Positions 16,722-25,280 of a stretch of DNA of 64,000 bases are shown here, in pieces. Each line of letters opens with the position of its first letter. Position 1 is the first letter of the stretch. The notes below the pieces were generated by a model. The model searched no databases, was not told where the DNA came from, and was given only the letters and a program-made list of their open reading frames with translations. Both the position numbers and the translations under genes were made by a program. The DNA is from Azospirillum baldaniorum (GTDB taxonomy: Bacteria > Pseudomonadota > Alphaproteobacteria > Azospirillales > Azospirillaceae), in NCBI RefSeq assembly GCF_003119195.2, contig NZ_CP022253.1, positions 514,001 to 578,000 on the forward strand, given 5' to 3'.

Positions 16722-16792
16722 TCCGGCGCTCCCCCGGCGCGGCGGCGCGATCCGCCTCCGACTACAGTCTTTCTGCCGGGAAGCCCTTTGAC

Positions 16793-17452
16793 ATGATGAT
16801 CTCCCTGGAAGAGCCGCGGCACGACGCGGCGATCGAAGCCCTGCTCGACCGGTCCTTCGGCCCGGATCGTTTCAAGAAGACCGCCTACAAGCTGCGGGAG
16901 GGCGTGGCCCCGATCCCGGAGCTCGGCTTCGTCGCCATCGAGCATGACGAGTTGGGCAACGAGATTCTGGAGGGCACGATCCGCTACTGGCCGGTGACCA
17001 TCGGCGGCACGGTGCCGGCGCTCCTGCTCGGCCCGATCGCGGTGTCGGACCGGCTGCAGGGCGGCGGGCTCGGCAGCAAGCTGATCCGGATGAGCCTGAA
17101 CAAGGCGGCGGCGTTGGGACACCGGGCGGTGATCCTGGTGGGCGATGCGCCCTACTACGCGCGGTTCGGCTTCACGCGGGACCTGACGCTGGACATGGCC
17201 CTGCCGGGACCGGTGGATCTCGACCGCTTCCTCGGCCTGGAACTGGCGCCCGGCGCCTTGGCCGGCGCCGCCGGCATGGTCACCGTCCCGGCGGTGGACG
17301 AGGGATACGGCGTGCCCGCGAACGAGGACGTTCGGCAGGAGGCTGGCGGCACCGCCTTGTTTCCGCGACTGATCTCGCCGCTGGTGTCGGTTTTCGCCGC
17401 CTCCCCGCGGGAACTTGCCGAATCCCGCCTGTGGCATGCTCGAACCGCTTGA
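16793..17452 (+). CDS. GNAT-family N-acetyltransferase (YhbS-like)
   Basis: 219 residues from the first of two adjacent ATGs (16793, 16796). The GNAT core is visible as LGPIAVSDRLQGGGLGSKLIRMSL, where the QxxGxG-type loop binds the acetyl-CoA pyrophosphate, then HRAVILVGDAPYYARFGF, the YhbS signature. Before the core lie LLDRSFGPDRFKKTAYKLREG and IRYWPVTIGG. The substrate is unknown; YhbS relatives have been tied to small-molecule or protein N-acetylation. The last 60 residues are less typical and vary in the family. tRNA-Gly follows 35 bp downstream. Confidence 0.88.
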   Translation: MMISLEEPRHDAAIEALLDRSFGPDRFKKTAYKLREGVAPIPELGFVAIEHDELGNEILEGTIRYWPVTIGGTVPALLLGPIAVSDRLQGGGLGSKLIRMSLNKAAALGHRAVILVGDAPYYARFGFTRDLTLDMALPGPVDLDRFLGLELAPGALAGAAGMVTVPAVDEGYGVPANEDVRQEAGGTALFPRLISPLVSVFAASPRELAESRLWHARTA

Positions 17453-17487
17453 AAGCGGCGAAAGCGTCGCCTATAAACATGCGGCGC

Positions 17488-17561
17488 GCGGGTGTAGCTC
17501 AATGGTAGAGCAGAAGCTTCCCAAGCTTACGACGAGGGTTCGATTCCCTTCACCCGCTCCA
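17488..17561 (+). tRNA. tRNA-Gly (anticodon CCC)
   Basis: A 74-nt cloverleaf. The acceptor GCGGGTG pairs with CACCCGC, the D arm is GCTCAATGGTAGAGC, and the anticodon loop is TTCCCAA (anticodon CCC). The T arm GAGGG-TTCGATT-CCCTT and the 3' TCCA are encoded. It reads GGG glycine codons. Confidence 0.97.
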
Positions 17562-17675
17562 ACATCTCCTTGAAAATCAGACGTCTGCTGGAGCCCTGAC
17601 ATTCAGGGCGCACAGATGTGCGGGGTGGCCGCGGACACTGGTCCGGCGGCCTGATCCCCGTTGTGAAACCGGTGT

Positions 17676-17903
17676 TTACCGGTGCTTGCCGTTGTTGGAG
17701 GTCAGAGCACCCACCGCGGCGCCGGCCGCGCCGCCGATCACACCGCCCATAACGGCGCTGCCCCCCGTCAGGGCACCGACCGCGGCTCCGCCCGCGGCGC
17801 CGATGGCGCCACCCGACAGCGTGCGCTGTTCGCGGTGGCTGAGGTTCGAGCAGCCCGTCAGAACAAGGCCGCCAACCACGATCACTGCCAGTTTCTTCAC
17901 CAT
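17676..17903 (-). CDS. OsmB-like glycine-zipper lipoprotein
   Basis: 75 residues from the ATG at 17903. A lipobox (VLTGC, Cys17) ends a short signal peptide. The mature part SNLSHREQRTLSGGAIGAAGG and the later GGVIGGAAGAAVGAL form two glycine-zipper helices, as in E. coli OsmB (same size, same CSNxSxRxxxT pattern after the lipid Cys). Such proteins sit at the outer or inner membrane and are often osmotically or stationary-phase induced. A strongly AT-rich stretch 240-290 bp upstream may belong to its promoter region. Confidence 0.85.
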   Translation of the reverse strand: MVKKLAVIVVGGLVLTGCSNLSHREQRTLSGGAIGAAGGAAVGALTGGSAVMGGVIGGAAGAAVGALTSNNGKHR

Positions 17904-18319
17904 GATCCTACCCGTTCTCTTCCCTGCATTCTTGGGTGTCGCCGGCTTCGGAAGCCAGCGGCCAAGCCTGCGCTTGTGTCGCATGCTTACGGAATGAACA
18001 CGCATCTGCGTGTGACTATTCCGGGGCAGAAAACCTTCCGTTTCATCCCTAAGAGAGTGGGGGCGGTTTCCCGCCCTCCCTCGAAATAGGGATTCGGGAA
18101 CGCCCTGCAATGCCAGGAGGGCAATGCTTGGCTAACGGCCGATAACTATAGAAATAATCTGGTTATTGCTTTTTTACCATTTTCCCGCGTCGAAAGGTTG
18201 CACGGATTCGGGGGCGTTTCCTCTTTACTTCATTCAGGGCGCGTGGAACGTTCAGTGTCCTAACGACCTGCGCGACATCGAGGACGCAGGCTCACCGGAA
18301 ACGTCCCAGGATGCCCACC
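17904..18319. other. Divergent intergenic region with AT-rich core
   Basis: A 416-bp gap between the OsmB-like gene (minus) and a hypothetical gene (plus). Positions about 18135-18190 are strikingly AT-rich for this genome (AACTATAGAAATAATC and TTATTGCTTTTTTACC). The remainder shows no ORF with coding character, repeat or recognisable RNA. Confidence 0.5.
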
Positions 18320-18712
18320 ATGCTGCATCTTTCCAGACCGCAGGCGCTTGCCACTCTCCCGGCGAGTTGCCCGAGTGACCGCCGTGAACGGCACCCGTTG
18401 CAGCCGGTCAGCGCCCATCCCTGCACGCCGGCCTTCGAGCGCTCGGATGCGGCGATCCATCCGGCGGTTCCGGCGGCCGTCCCGGCGGCTGCCCAACCCA
18501 TGTCTCCGCTTCGTCCGGGCTTCAGCGGGGAACCGCTGGCCCGTGTCATCCGCTTGGCGACCACCGGCGTGTGGGTGGTGAAGCGCCATGGCCGGATGCT
18601 TGAAATCGACGGACGGCTGCACTGGAGCTGCCCGCGCACGCTCGCGTCGGACGCCGAGCGCGCCGGCGTCATCCTGTCCGATCTGGTCGTGAACACCGGT
18701 CACCAGCTCTGA
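18320..18712 (+). CDS. Hypothetical protein
   Basis: 130 residues from the ATG at 18320 (AGGATG seven bases upstream); another ATG lies at 18311. The N-terminal half is Pro/Ala-rich and probably disordered. The second half is compact: LARVIRLATTGVWVVKRHGRMLEID, then LHWSCPRTLASDAERAGVILSDLV. No signal peptide, membrane helix or known motif was found. The plus frame is open for the whole length and its product looks more protein-like than the other frames, but I do not recognise a family. It converges on the ABC transporter operon, with a hairpin between. Confidence 0.5.
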   Translation: MLHLSRPQALATLPASCPSDRRERHPLQPVSAHPCTPAFERSDAAIHPAVPAAVPAAAQPMSPLRPGFSGEPLARVIRLATTGVWVVKRHGRMLEIDGRLHWSCPRTLASDAERAGVILSDLVVNTGHQL

Positions 18713-18721
18713 TCCGGTGGT

Positions 18722-18758
18722 GGAAAAAGAAAGGAGCGGCGCCCGCCGGCGCCGCTCC
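18722..18758 (-). terminator. Rho-independent terminator of the ABC transporter genes
   Basis: An 11-bp perfect stem, GGAGCGGCGCC (18733-18743) with GGCGCCGCTCC (18748-18758), and a 4-base loop. On the minus strand it is followed by TTTCTTTTT. It ends the transcript 32 bp after the ATPase stop. Confidence 0.85.
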
Positions 18759-18790
18759 CTCACATTCTCGGGGCCGGTTGGGAACGCCGG

Positions 18791-19579
18791 TCAGCGTTCC
18801 ATCGTCACGGCCTTGATGGTCTCGACACGGATCTCCTCGGTCAGCCGCTCCTTGTAGGCGGCGAACTCCGGGGTGGTCTTGACCTTGTAGGACCGGGGGT
18901 GCGGCAGGTCGATGGGGATGTCGCACTTGATGCGGCCGGGGCGGGCCGACATCACCACGACGCGGCTGGCCATGAAGATGGCTTCGTCGATGTCGTGGGT
19001 GACGAACATCACCGTCTTGCGGTCGGCCTCCCAGATGCCCAGCAGCAGCTCCTGCATCAGCTCGCGCGTCTGGTGGTCCAGCGCGCCGAAGGGCTCGTCG
19101 AGCAGCAGCATCTTCGGGTCGTTGGCCAGCGCGCGGGCCAGCGCCGTGCGCTGCTGCATGCCGCCGGACAGCTGGGCGGGGTGGTGGTTCTCGAAGCCCT
19201 TCAGACCGACCTGGGCTAGGAAGCGGTCGGCGATCGCCAGCTGCTCCGCCCGCGGCAGGCCGCGCTCGCGCAGGCCGAAGCAGACGTTGTCGCGCACGGT
19301 CAGCCAGGGGAATAGGGTGTAGGACTGGAAGACCATGCCGCGGTCGGGACCGGGGCCCGACACCGCCTTGCCCTCCAGCAGCACCTCGCCGGCGGTGGGG
19401 GTTTCCAGACCGGCGACGATGCGCAGCAGCGTGGACTTGCCGCAGCCCGACGGCCCCAGGATGGTGATGAAGTCGTTGTCGGCGACCTCCAGGCTCGTCG
19501 GCACCAGTGCGCGGGTCGGCGCCGTGCTGTTGCGGCCGGGGAAGGTCTTCTCGACGTTGCGGATGGACAGCTTGCTCAT
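18791..19579 (-). CDS. ABC transporter ATP-binding protein (nitrate/sulfonate/taurine type)
   Basis: 262 residues with the full ABC ATPase set: Walker A GPSGCGKST at 42-50, Q-loop FQSYTLFPWLTV, signature LSGGMQQR, Walker B MLLLDEPFGALD and switch His in VTHDIDEA. The closest relatives by feel are SsuB/TauB/NrtD, which energise uptake of nitrate, sulfonates or related small anions. It follows the permease by 9 bp on the same strand and ends the operon before a strong terminator. Confidence 0.95.
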   Translation of the reverse strand: MSKLSIRNVEKTFPGRNSTAPTRALVPTSLEVADNDFITILGPSGCGKSTLLRIVAGLETPTAGEVLLEGKAVSGPGPDRGMVFQSYTLFPWLTVRDNVCFGLRERGLPRAEQLAIADRFLAQVGLKGFENHHPAQLSGGMQQRTALARALANDPKMLLLDEPFGALDHQTRELMQELLLGIWEADRKTVMFVTHDIDEAIFMASRVVVMSARPGRIKCDIPIDLPHPRSYKVKTTPEFAAYKERLTEEIRVETIKAVTMER

Positions 19580-19588
19580 GGCCGGCGC

Positions 19589-20377
19589 TTATCGTCCTTT
19601 GGCCCACGGGAAGAGACGGGCGTTGAGCGCCCGGAACAGCAGGTCGGTGATCAGGCCGATCACGCCGATGATGAAGATGCCGAAGATCATCTGCCCGGTG
19701 TCGAGGAAGCGCTGGGCGTCGATGATCATGTGGCCGATGCCGCGCGACGCGCCCACCAGCTCCGCCACGATCACGTAGGTCCAGGCCCAGCCGAGCACGA
19801 GGCGCAGCGCCTCGAAGATCTGCGGCGAGGCGGCGGGCAGCAGGACGCGCAGCACCACGCCGTCGCGCTTGGCGCCCAGGGTGTAGGCGGCCTCCACCAG
19901 ATCGCTGCGGATGCCCGACACGATGACCGTCACCATGATGATGAGCTGGAAGACCGAGCCGATGAAGATGACGAGGATCTTCTGCAGCTCGCCCACGCCC
20001 GCCCACAGGATCAGCAGCGGGATGAAGGCCGAGGCCGGCAGGTAGCGGGCGAAGGACACGAAGGCCTCGAAGAAGGCCTCCACCGGCTTGAAGGCCCCCA
20101 TCAGGATGCCCAGCGGCACCGCCAGGGCGGCGGCCATGGCGAAGCCGGCAAAGACGCGCCAGACCGTGACGGCGATGTCCTCGGCGAAGCCGAACTCCCG
20201 GAACAGCGCGATGCCCGCCGTCAGCGTGTCGCCGGGCGAGGCCAGGAACAGCGGCTTCACGAAGCCGCCGTAGGTGGCGATGCCCCAGCCCAGGAAGAAC
20301 AGCACGAAACAGGCGATGCCCAGCACCGTGCGCAGCGCCGGAGCGACCGGCTTCAGCGGAGTGAAGAGGGGGGACAT
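19589..20377 (-). CDS. ABC transporter permease (nitrate/sulfonate/taurine type)
   Basis: 262 residues from the ATG at 20377; an upstream extension to 20425 would add a non-membrane tail. Six hydrophobic helices are visible, with the cytoplasmic EAA loop in VEAAYTLGAKRDGVVLRVLLP, which couples to the ATPase. SsuC/TauC signatures include LPASAFIPLLILWAGVGE and GWAWTYVIVAELVGASRGIG. It sits between the binding protein gene (131 bp upstream, across a palindromic G/C element) and the ATPase gene. Confidence 0.95.
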   Translation of the reverse strand: MSPLFTPLKPVAPALRTVLGIACFVLFFLGWGIATYGGFVKPLFLASPGDTLTAGIALFREFGFAEDIAVTVWRVFAGFAMAAALAVPLGILMGAFKPVEAFFEAFVSFARYLPASAFIPLLILWAGVGELQKILVIFIGSVFQLIIMVTVIVSGIRSDLVEAAYTLGAKRDGVVLRVLLPAASPQIFEALRLVLGWAWTYVIVAELVGASRGIGHMIIDAQRFLDTGQMIFGIFIIGVIGLITDLLFRALNARLFPWAKGR

Positions 20378-20420
20378 GGGATTGGTGGACCGTTGTCGGA
20401 ATCTTATGAAAACACGGGCC

Positions 20421-20502
20421 CCCACCCTAACCCTCCCCCGCTGCGCAGGGGAGGGGATAGCTCCCTCCCTTGCCGAAGGCGGGGGAGGGCTGGGGAGGGG
20501 GC
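20421..20502. repeat. G/C-rich double-hairpin repeat element
   Basis: Two adjacent hairpins. One is CCCTCCCC (20431-20438) with GGGGAGGG (20448-20455). The other is CTCCCTCCC (20461-20469) with GGGGGAGGG (20481-20489), followed by CTGGGGAGGG. The look (CCCTAACCCTCCCC...GGGGAGGG) is that of the repetitive palindromic elements scattered between genes in many high-GC alphaproteobacteria. It separates the binding-protein gene from the permease gene and could lower expression of the downstream genes relative to the binding protein. Confidence 0.65.
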
Positions 20503-20508
20503 AAGACT

Positions 20509-21459
20509 TTACTTCACGAAGGACGCGTCGGTCATGCTGTCCAGGCTCGGCGGGGCCTTGCGGATCAGCTTGGCCTCCAGCATCACGTCCTGGACCTCCT
20601 TGATGAAGGTCGGCATGGTCTTGGTCAGATACTCGACGTTGCCGGCCTTGTCGTACCAGAGCACGGTCTTGGCGGAGGTGGCGAACTGTTCCGGCGTCTG
20701 GTTGACGTCGCGGGCCATGATCTCGAAGGCCTTCTTCTCGTCCTTCTTGATCTCGTCCAGCGCTTCGAACCAGCTGTCGACGAAGGCCTTCACGACCTTC
20801 GGGTTCTTCTGGATGTAGTCGGGCTGGAAGGCCAGCGTGTCGATGATGACACCCGGCGTCTGGTCCGACGTGACGATGATCTTGCCGTTGGCCTCGCGCA
20901 CCTTGGACAGGTACGGCTCATAGGTCACGGCAGCGTCGAACTGGCCGGCGACGAAGGCGTTGGCGGCGTCGGACGGCTGGAGGTTGACGGTCTGCACCTC
21001 GCCGATCGACAGGCCGTTCTTCTTCAGCACATAGGCCAGCCAGAACTGCGGCACGCCGCCATACTGCACGGCCACCTGCTTGCCCTTCAGGTCGGCGAGG
21101 CTGTTGACCGCGTCGCGCACGACGATGCCGTCGCCGCCGTGCGAGCTGTCGAGCACCAGAACCTGCGTCACGTCCACGCCGGAGGAGGCGTAGAGCAGGT
21201 GCGTGTCCACCGTGGTGGTGATCGCCTGCACCTCGCCCGCCGCCATCGCCTGGTGGCGGTTGGAGGTCGGCATCTTCTTGATCTCGACCTCGATGCCGTT
21301 CTTCTTGAAGATGCCGGTTTCCTTGGCCAGCGTGATCGGCGCGAAGCCGGTCCAGCCGCTCATCGCCACGGTCACCTTGGTCTGCGCCGAGGCCGAAACC
21401 GCGCACAACCCGGCGACGGCCGCCGCCAGGGCTCCGGCCATCCACGACGTCTTCCTCAT
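20509..21459 (-). CDS. ABC transporter substrate-binding protein (SsuA/TauA/NrtA-like)
   Basis: 316 residues from the ATG at 21459, with a clear signal peptide (MRKTSW, Ala-rich core, cleavage near SASAQT). The mature protein begins KVTVAMSGWTGFAPITLAKE, then GIFKKNGIEVEIKKM, the standard opening of the NMT1/SsuA fold. QVAVQYGGVPQFWLAYVL and DAAVTYEPYLSKV fit the second half. The ligand is probably a small anion or amine (nitrate, sulfonate, taurine, nitrile or thiamine precursor); sequence alone does not decide. It is first in a three-gene minus-strand operon with permease and ATPase. Confidence 0.93.
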   Translation of the reverse strand: MRKTSWMAGALAAAVAGLCAVSASAQTKVTVAMSGWTGFAPITLAKETGIFKKNGIEVEIKKMPTSNRHQAMAAGEVQAITTTVDTHLLYASSGVDVTQVLVLDSSHGGDGIVVRDAVNSLADLKGKQVAVQYGGVPQFWLAYVLKKNGLSIGEVQTVNLQPSDAANAFVAGQFDAAVTYEPYLSKVREANGKIIVTSDQTPGVIIDTLAFQPDYIQKNPKVVKAFVDSWFEALDEIKKDEKKAFEIMARDVNQTPEQFATSAKTVLWYDKAGNVEYLTKTMPTFIKEVQDVMLEAKLIRKAPPSLDSMTDASFVK

Positions 21460-21739
21460 GATCCCCCGCTCCCGGTTCTGAAGGTGTCTTTTGATCGCGC
21501 CCGGCGGCGGCCCGCCGCCCACGCATCCGTGTGCCGCATTGTGCACGCCCGCGGGGCGGGTGGGAAGGGACCGGCGGCCGCGGCCGCGCAAGCCTGACCT
21601 TCGTTGGAAGGGCTGGAGGGAAGCTCTTGCAACCAAAGGCTTATTGGGATGCTTGCGTGCCCAATCCATATACCAACTGAACAAACCGCGACGGGTGTAT
21701 GCCGTTCTTTTGGGCACCACAGAGGGGAGGCTGGACAGG

Positions 21740-21970
21740 ATGCGCTCCATGGACCCGACGAACCCGCCGATGAACGCGATGGACCGCCAACGGGCGCTGG
21801 ACTATTTCGAACGACTCGGCCGGGACAAGGTGCGGCTGTACAGCGCCATCGACTGCGACCGTTACCTGGGTGGCTGGCAGGTGCGGGAACTGGCGGACCA
21901 GTGGCTGGCCGAGAAGGCCGCGGAGGAGCGCCCGGTGCCGCTGTGGCGCCGGATCGTCCGGCGGCGCTGA
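21740..21970 (+). CDS. Small hypothetical protein
   Basis: 76 residues from the ATG at 21740, with AGGGGAGG about 10 bases upstream. The product is hydrophilic and helical: MDRQRALDYFERLGRDKVRLY, then DCDRYLGGWQVRELADQWLAEKAAE and a basic end WRRIVRRR. The composition looks like a genuine small cytoplasmic protein; the family is not recognised. It is divergent from the ABC operon and converges with the hybrid kinase gene. Confidence 0.55.
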   Translation: MRSMDPTNPPMNAMDRQRALDYFERLGRDKVRLYSAIDCDRYLGGWQVRELADQWLAEKAAEERPVPLWRRIVRRR

Positions 21971-21994
21971 CGCCGCCGGACGCTTTCCTGCCGT

Positions 21995-24973
21995 TTACGC
22001 CGCCCCGGCGTTCGCCATCATCTTGCGCAGGTCGTTGGGGAAGACCGGCTTGTGCAGGATGCTGAAGCCGTTGCGGCGGGCCTCGTCCAGCCGTTCCGGG
22101 GCGGTGTCGCCGGTCAGGATGATGCCCGGCACATCCTTGCCGACCAGCCCCTGCACCGCGGCCAGAGCCTCCGGTCCGGTCCGCCCCTGCTGGAGCTGAT
22201 AATCGGCCAGCACGATCTGCGGGCGGCGTCCGTCGGCGCGCAGCCGTTCCAGCGCCTGGTCGCCCGAGCGCGCGGTCAGCACGCTGTAGCCCCAGCCCTC
22301 CAGCATCGCCTTCAGGCCGAGCAGGATGATCGCCTCGTCGTCGATGACCAGCACCATCCCCTTGGTCGCGCAGTCGTTGGCGGCCTGCCGGAAGAGGTCC
22401 ATGGCGGGCTGCGAGACGGCGGCGGCGCGGGGCTTTTCCACCACGACGCGCGGCATCTCCACCGAGAAGACGGAGCCGATGCCCTCCTTCGAGCGCACGC
22501 GCACGCGGTGGTCGAGCAGCTTCGACAGGCGCTTGACGATGGCGAGGCCGAGGCCCAGCCCGCGGTCGCCGCTGCCCTGGATCTGGGTGAACTCCTCGAA
22601 GATGTCCTCCAGCCGGTCGGCGGGGATGCCGACGCCGCTGTCCCACACCTCGACGCGCAGACGGTCGGGGCCGCTGCGGCGGCAGCCGATCAGGATGCGG
22701 CCCTGGCGGGTGTAGCGCAGCGCGTTCTCGATCAGGTTGCGCAGGATGCGTTCCAGATGCGACGGGTCGGTGCGCACCCAGGCCCGCGTCGGGACGGCGC
22801 GCAGCTCCAACCCCTTCTGGGCGGCGCGCGGCGCGTATTCGGCGACCAGCCGGCCCAGCACCTGACCCAGCCGGACCTCCGCCGGGTTGGCGGCGATCTT
22901 GCCGGATTCCAGCCGCGACATGTCGAGCAGCCCGTCCAGCAGGCCCTTCAGCGTGTCCAGCGCCTGACGCATGTTGTCGAGCAGCGGCAGGCTGGGGTGG
23001 CCCTGCAGGCGGTCGCCCAGCGCGGCGGCGAAGAGGTAGAGCGACTGCACGGGCTGGCGCAGGTCGTGGCTGGCGACGGCCAGGAACTTGGACTTGCCGG
23101 CGGCGGCGTGCTCCGCCTCCTCCCGCGCGCGGCGCAGGTCGGCCTCGGCCTGCTTGCGGCCGGTCACATCCACGGCGGCGCAGGTGATTCCGGCCAGCGC
23201 GCCGTCCGGGCCGCGCAACGGGTCGATGGTCATGTCGTAGAAAAGGTCCTGCCCGGCGTGGCGGATGCGGACCTCCTCGCGCACGCCCTCGCCGGTGTCC
23301 AGCGCGCGCCGCTTGATGGCGGTCACGACCTCGGCGTCGGCGGCGTCCTCGAACACCTCGAAGTCGGTCTTGCCGACGACGTGTTCCGCCGTGTAGCCGA
23401 GCGCCGGGTTGTGCATCCAGGTGTAGCGCAGGGCGCAATCCTGGTTGAACACCACGACGCCGGAGTTGCGCAGCGCCGTGCGGAAGCGCTCGTTGGCGAC
23501 GCGCAGCGCCTCCTCGGTGGACTTGCGCTCGGTGATGTCGATGCCCGAGACGATCAGGTGGGTGATCCGTCCGTCAGCTCCGCGCATCGGGGTGACCCGC
23601 ATCTCCATGATCGCCGCGCGGTCCCCGGCGATGCGCACCGGCGCGTCGAAGCGCGCGGAGTCGCCGTGGGCGGCGCGCTCAACCGCCGTGCGCAGGCGGT
23701 CGCCCGCGGCTCCGGCGAAGGCGTGCCCGCAGGCCTCGTGGAAGGGGTGGCCGACGATCTGCTCGACCGGCAGGCCGGAGGCCTGGACGGCGGTCTGGTT
23801 GACCTGAAGCACGTCGCCCGTCGGGCTCAGCACCCCGATGAAGGTCGGCAGGGCGTCCAGGACGGCGCGCAGATGCTCCTCGGAACCGCGCAGCGCGCGC
23901 TCGCGGGCCTCCAGCGTCTCGGCCATGGCATCGAAGGCGCGGCCGAGCTGGCCGATCTCCGACTTGCGGTCCACCAGACCGGCCCGCGCGCTGGAATTGC
24001 CGGCGCTCCACCCCTGGGTGGCGCGGATCAGCGCCTCGACCGGACGGCGGATGAACAGGGTGCCGCCGATCCAGGCGGCCAGGATGGCGACCACCAGCCC
24101 GGTCAGCGTCATCAGCAGGCCCTGGCGGGTGGCGCGGTCGATGGTGCCGGCCACGGCGGTGTGGTCGAGCCCGACGCTGATGAACAGGTCGCGCGCGCCC
24201 TGGCGGGACGGCGAATAGGCGAGCACCCGCGCCACCCCGTCCATTCCCGGCAGGGTGATGACGCCGCCGCGCGGTTCGCCCAGCAGGTTCAGATAGGGCT
24301 GCGGCACGCGCTCGCCGCGCTGGGCGATGCCGTTGGGCAGCTTGACCAGGATGGTGCCGTTGCGGTCGGTGACCAGCAGGCTGGCGTTCTCGGGCAGGGG
24401 ACGCGCCGCGAAGTTGGTGGCCAGCCAGGGCAGGTCGAGGCCGAGCGTCACCACACCGGCGACCGTGCCCGCCTCGTCGCGGAAGGGAACGGCGAAGGGC
24501 AGCATGGCGGTGCCGGGCTCCGCCGCCGGGCCGGGAGTCGTCCATTCGCCGACGACGAAGCGGCCTTCCTTCAACGCGCGGCGGACGTAGGGAAGGTCGA
24601 CGGCGGCGGGGGCGTTGCTGGGGATGGCGCTGCACAGAACGGCACCGTCGCGGTCCAGGACGGTCAGGTTGCGGTATTCGGGGGCGCGTTGGGCCAACCG
24701 GATCAGATGGGCTTGGCACTGGGCATAATCGCCGGACCGCAGAGCGGCCGATTCCGCGATGGAGGTGACCATCAGCCGTGCGCCGTCGACGATCCGCGCC
24801 TGCTCTCCCTCGACCAGATGCAGCAGCCGTTGGGCCTGGGCCGCAACTTCCTCGGCGCGTTCCGCACGGAACTGGAACACGCTGTAGGCCTGGATGCCCA
24901 GGGCCGGCAGAACGGCCAGAAGCACCAGGAGGAAAAGGCGGGCCAGCAAGGTCATCGTGTCACAGGCTCCCAT
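21995..24973 (-). CDS. Hybrid sensor histidine kinase (dCache, HAMP, two PAS, kinase, receiver)
   Basis: 992 residues. Order: membrane helix at about 9-29; an extracytoplasmic double-Cache-like domain to about 270; a second helix (LLMTLTGLVVAILAAWIGG); HAMP with DRKSEIGQLGRAFDAMAETL; two PAS domains (each closing with DITERKSTEE or DVTGRKQAEA); an H-box with H636 in ASHDLRQPVQSLYLF; N-box LRNLIENALRY; G-box DSGVGIPADRLEDIF; and a C-terminal receiver from 873 with D924 (IVLADYQ) and the Lys in LHKPV. The SHDLRQP form places it with NahK/ErcS-type hybrid kinases that sense small molecules and often pass phosphate to a separate LuxR-type regulator, none of which is adjacent. A second ATG lies six codons in. 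Confidence 0.93.
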   Translation of the reverse strand: MGACDTMTLLARLFLLVLLAVLPALGIQAYSVFQFRAERAEEVAAQAQRLLHLVEGEQARIVDGARLMVTSIAESAALRSGDYAQCQAHLIRLAQRAPEYRNLTVLDRDGAVLCSAIPSNAPAAVDLPYVRRALKEGRFVVGEWTTPGPAAEPGTAMLPFAVPFRDEAGTVAGVVTLGLDLPWLATNFAARPLPENASLLVTDRNGTILVKLPNGIAQRGERVPQPYLNLLGEPRGGVITLPGMDGVARVLAYSPSRQGARDLFISVGLDHTAVAGTIDRATRQGLLMTLTGLVVAILAAWIGGTLFIRRPVEALIRATQGWSAGNSSARAGLVDRKSEIGQLGRAFDAMAETLEARERALRGSEEHLRAVLDALPTFIGVLSPTGDVLQVNQTAVQASGLPVEQIVGHPFHEACGHAFAGAAGDRLRTAVERAAHGDSARFDAPVRIAGDRAAIMEMRVTPMRGADGRITHLIVSGIDITERKSTEEALRVANERFRTALRNSGVVVFNQDCALRYTWMHNPALGYTAEHVVGKTDFEVFEDAADAEVVTAIKRRALDTGEGVREEVRIRHAGQDLFYDMTIDPLRGPDGALAGITCAAVDVTGRKQAEADLRRAREEAEHAAAGKSKFLAVASHDLRQPVQSLYLFAAALGDRLQGHPSLPLLDNMRQALDTLKGLLDGLLDMSRLESGKIAANPAEVRLGQVLGRLVAEYAPRAAQKGLELRAVPTRAWVRTDPSHLERILRNLIENALRYTRQGRILIGCRRSGPDRLRVEVWDSGVGIPADRLEDIFEEFTQIQGSGDRGLGLGLAIVKRLSKLLDHRVRVRSKEGIGSVFSVEMPRVVVEKPRAAAVSQPAMDLFRQAANDCATKGMVLVIDDEAIILLGLKAMLEGWGYSVLTARSGDQALERLRADGRRPQIVLADYQLQQGRTGPEALAAVQGLVGKDVPGIILTGDTAPERLDEARRNGFSILHKPVFPNDLRKMMANAGAA

Positions 24974-25280
24974 CGGGCGGGAAAGCAGCCGGAACCAAAA
25001 GTCCGCTATCGTTTCGCCTGTGTTCCGAATAGCCTTTGCATGGTTAAATCGCAGTTAATGGGCGGGATTTATTTTCTTTCAGGCCGGGAGCTTGCTGGAT
25101 TTCCGCAGGCAATAAAGGGGTAGTTTGGATGGATATGCTGAAGATTTACTTTCGCATTTCTCCTGAAATTTTTGGAATTCTGTTATCGAAGGAGGTAATC
25201 ACCAATCCTTTCGATGGGAGAGCCGACGCAGGTCGGCACCGGGTGCCTCCAGGACAAGGCGCCCGGTGCGCCGTGGCGGA
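24974..25280. other. AT-rich intergenic region upstream of the hybrid kinase
   Basis: A 307-bp region between the kinase start and the 3' end of a broken small gene, both on the minus strand. Positions about 25020-25210 are AT-rich for this genome and must contain the kinase promoter, but no single -35/-10 pair is convincing. A plus-strand frame (25129-25365) begins in the AT-rich part, then runs antisense through the broken gene; it is not judged real. Confidence 0.5.

Larger units (their letters stand above)
16377..16792. other. Divergent intergenic region with promoter and long leader
   Basis: A 416-bp region between apaG (minus) and the GNAT gene (plus). It contains a good sigma-70-type promoter on the plus strand (16549-16577) that would give a leader of about 200 nt before the GNAT start, and a possible 36-codon ORF within that leader (16611-16721). 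The apaG promoter should lie near 16380-16450, but no clear boxes stand out. Confidence 0.5.

Noticed and set aside
18135..18190. AT-rich stretch as a possible attachment site or mobile-element scar
   Set aside because: No direct repeats, integrase or tRNA-end duplication nearby; the tRNA-Gly 3' end at 17561 is not repeated downstream in the window.
22052..25123. Plus-strand open frame of 1023 codons opposite the hybrid kinase
   Set aside because: It mirrors the kinase codons; the product is Gly/Ala/Arg/Gln-rich without domains, while the minus-strand kinase has complete motifs.
25188..25202. Strong-looking Shine-Dalgarno AAGGAGGT
   Set aside because: The next ATG in any frame is 17 bases away and leads only into antisense sequence; no credible gene starts there.
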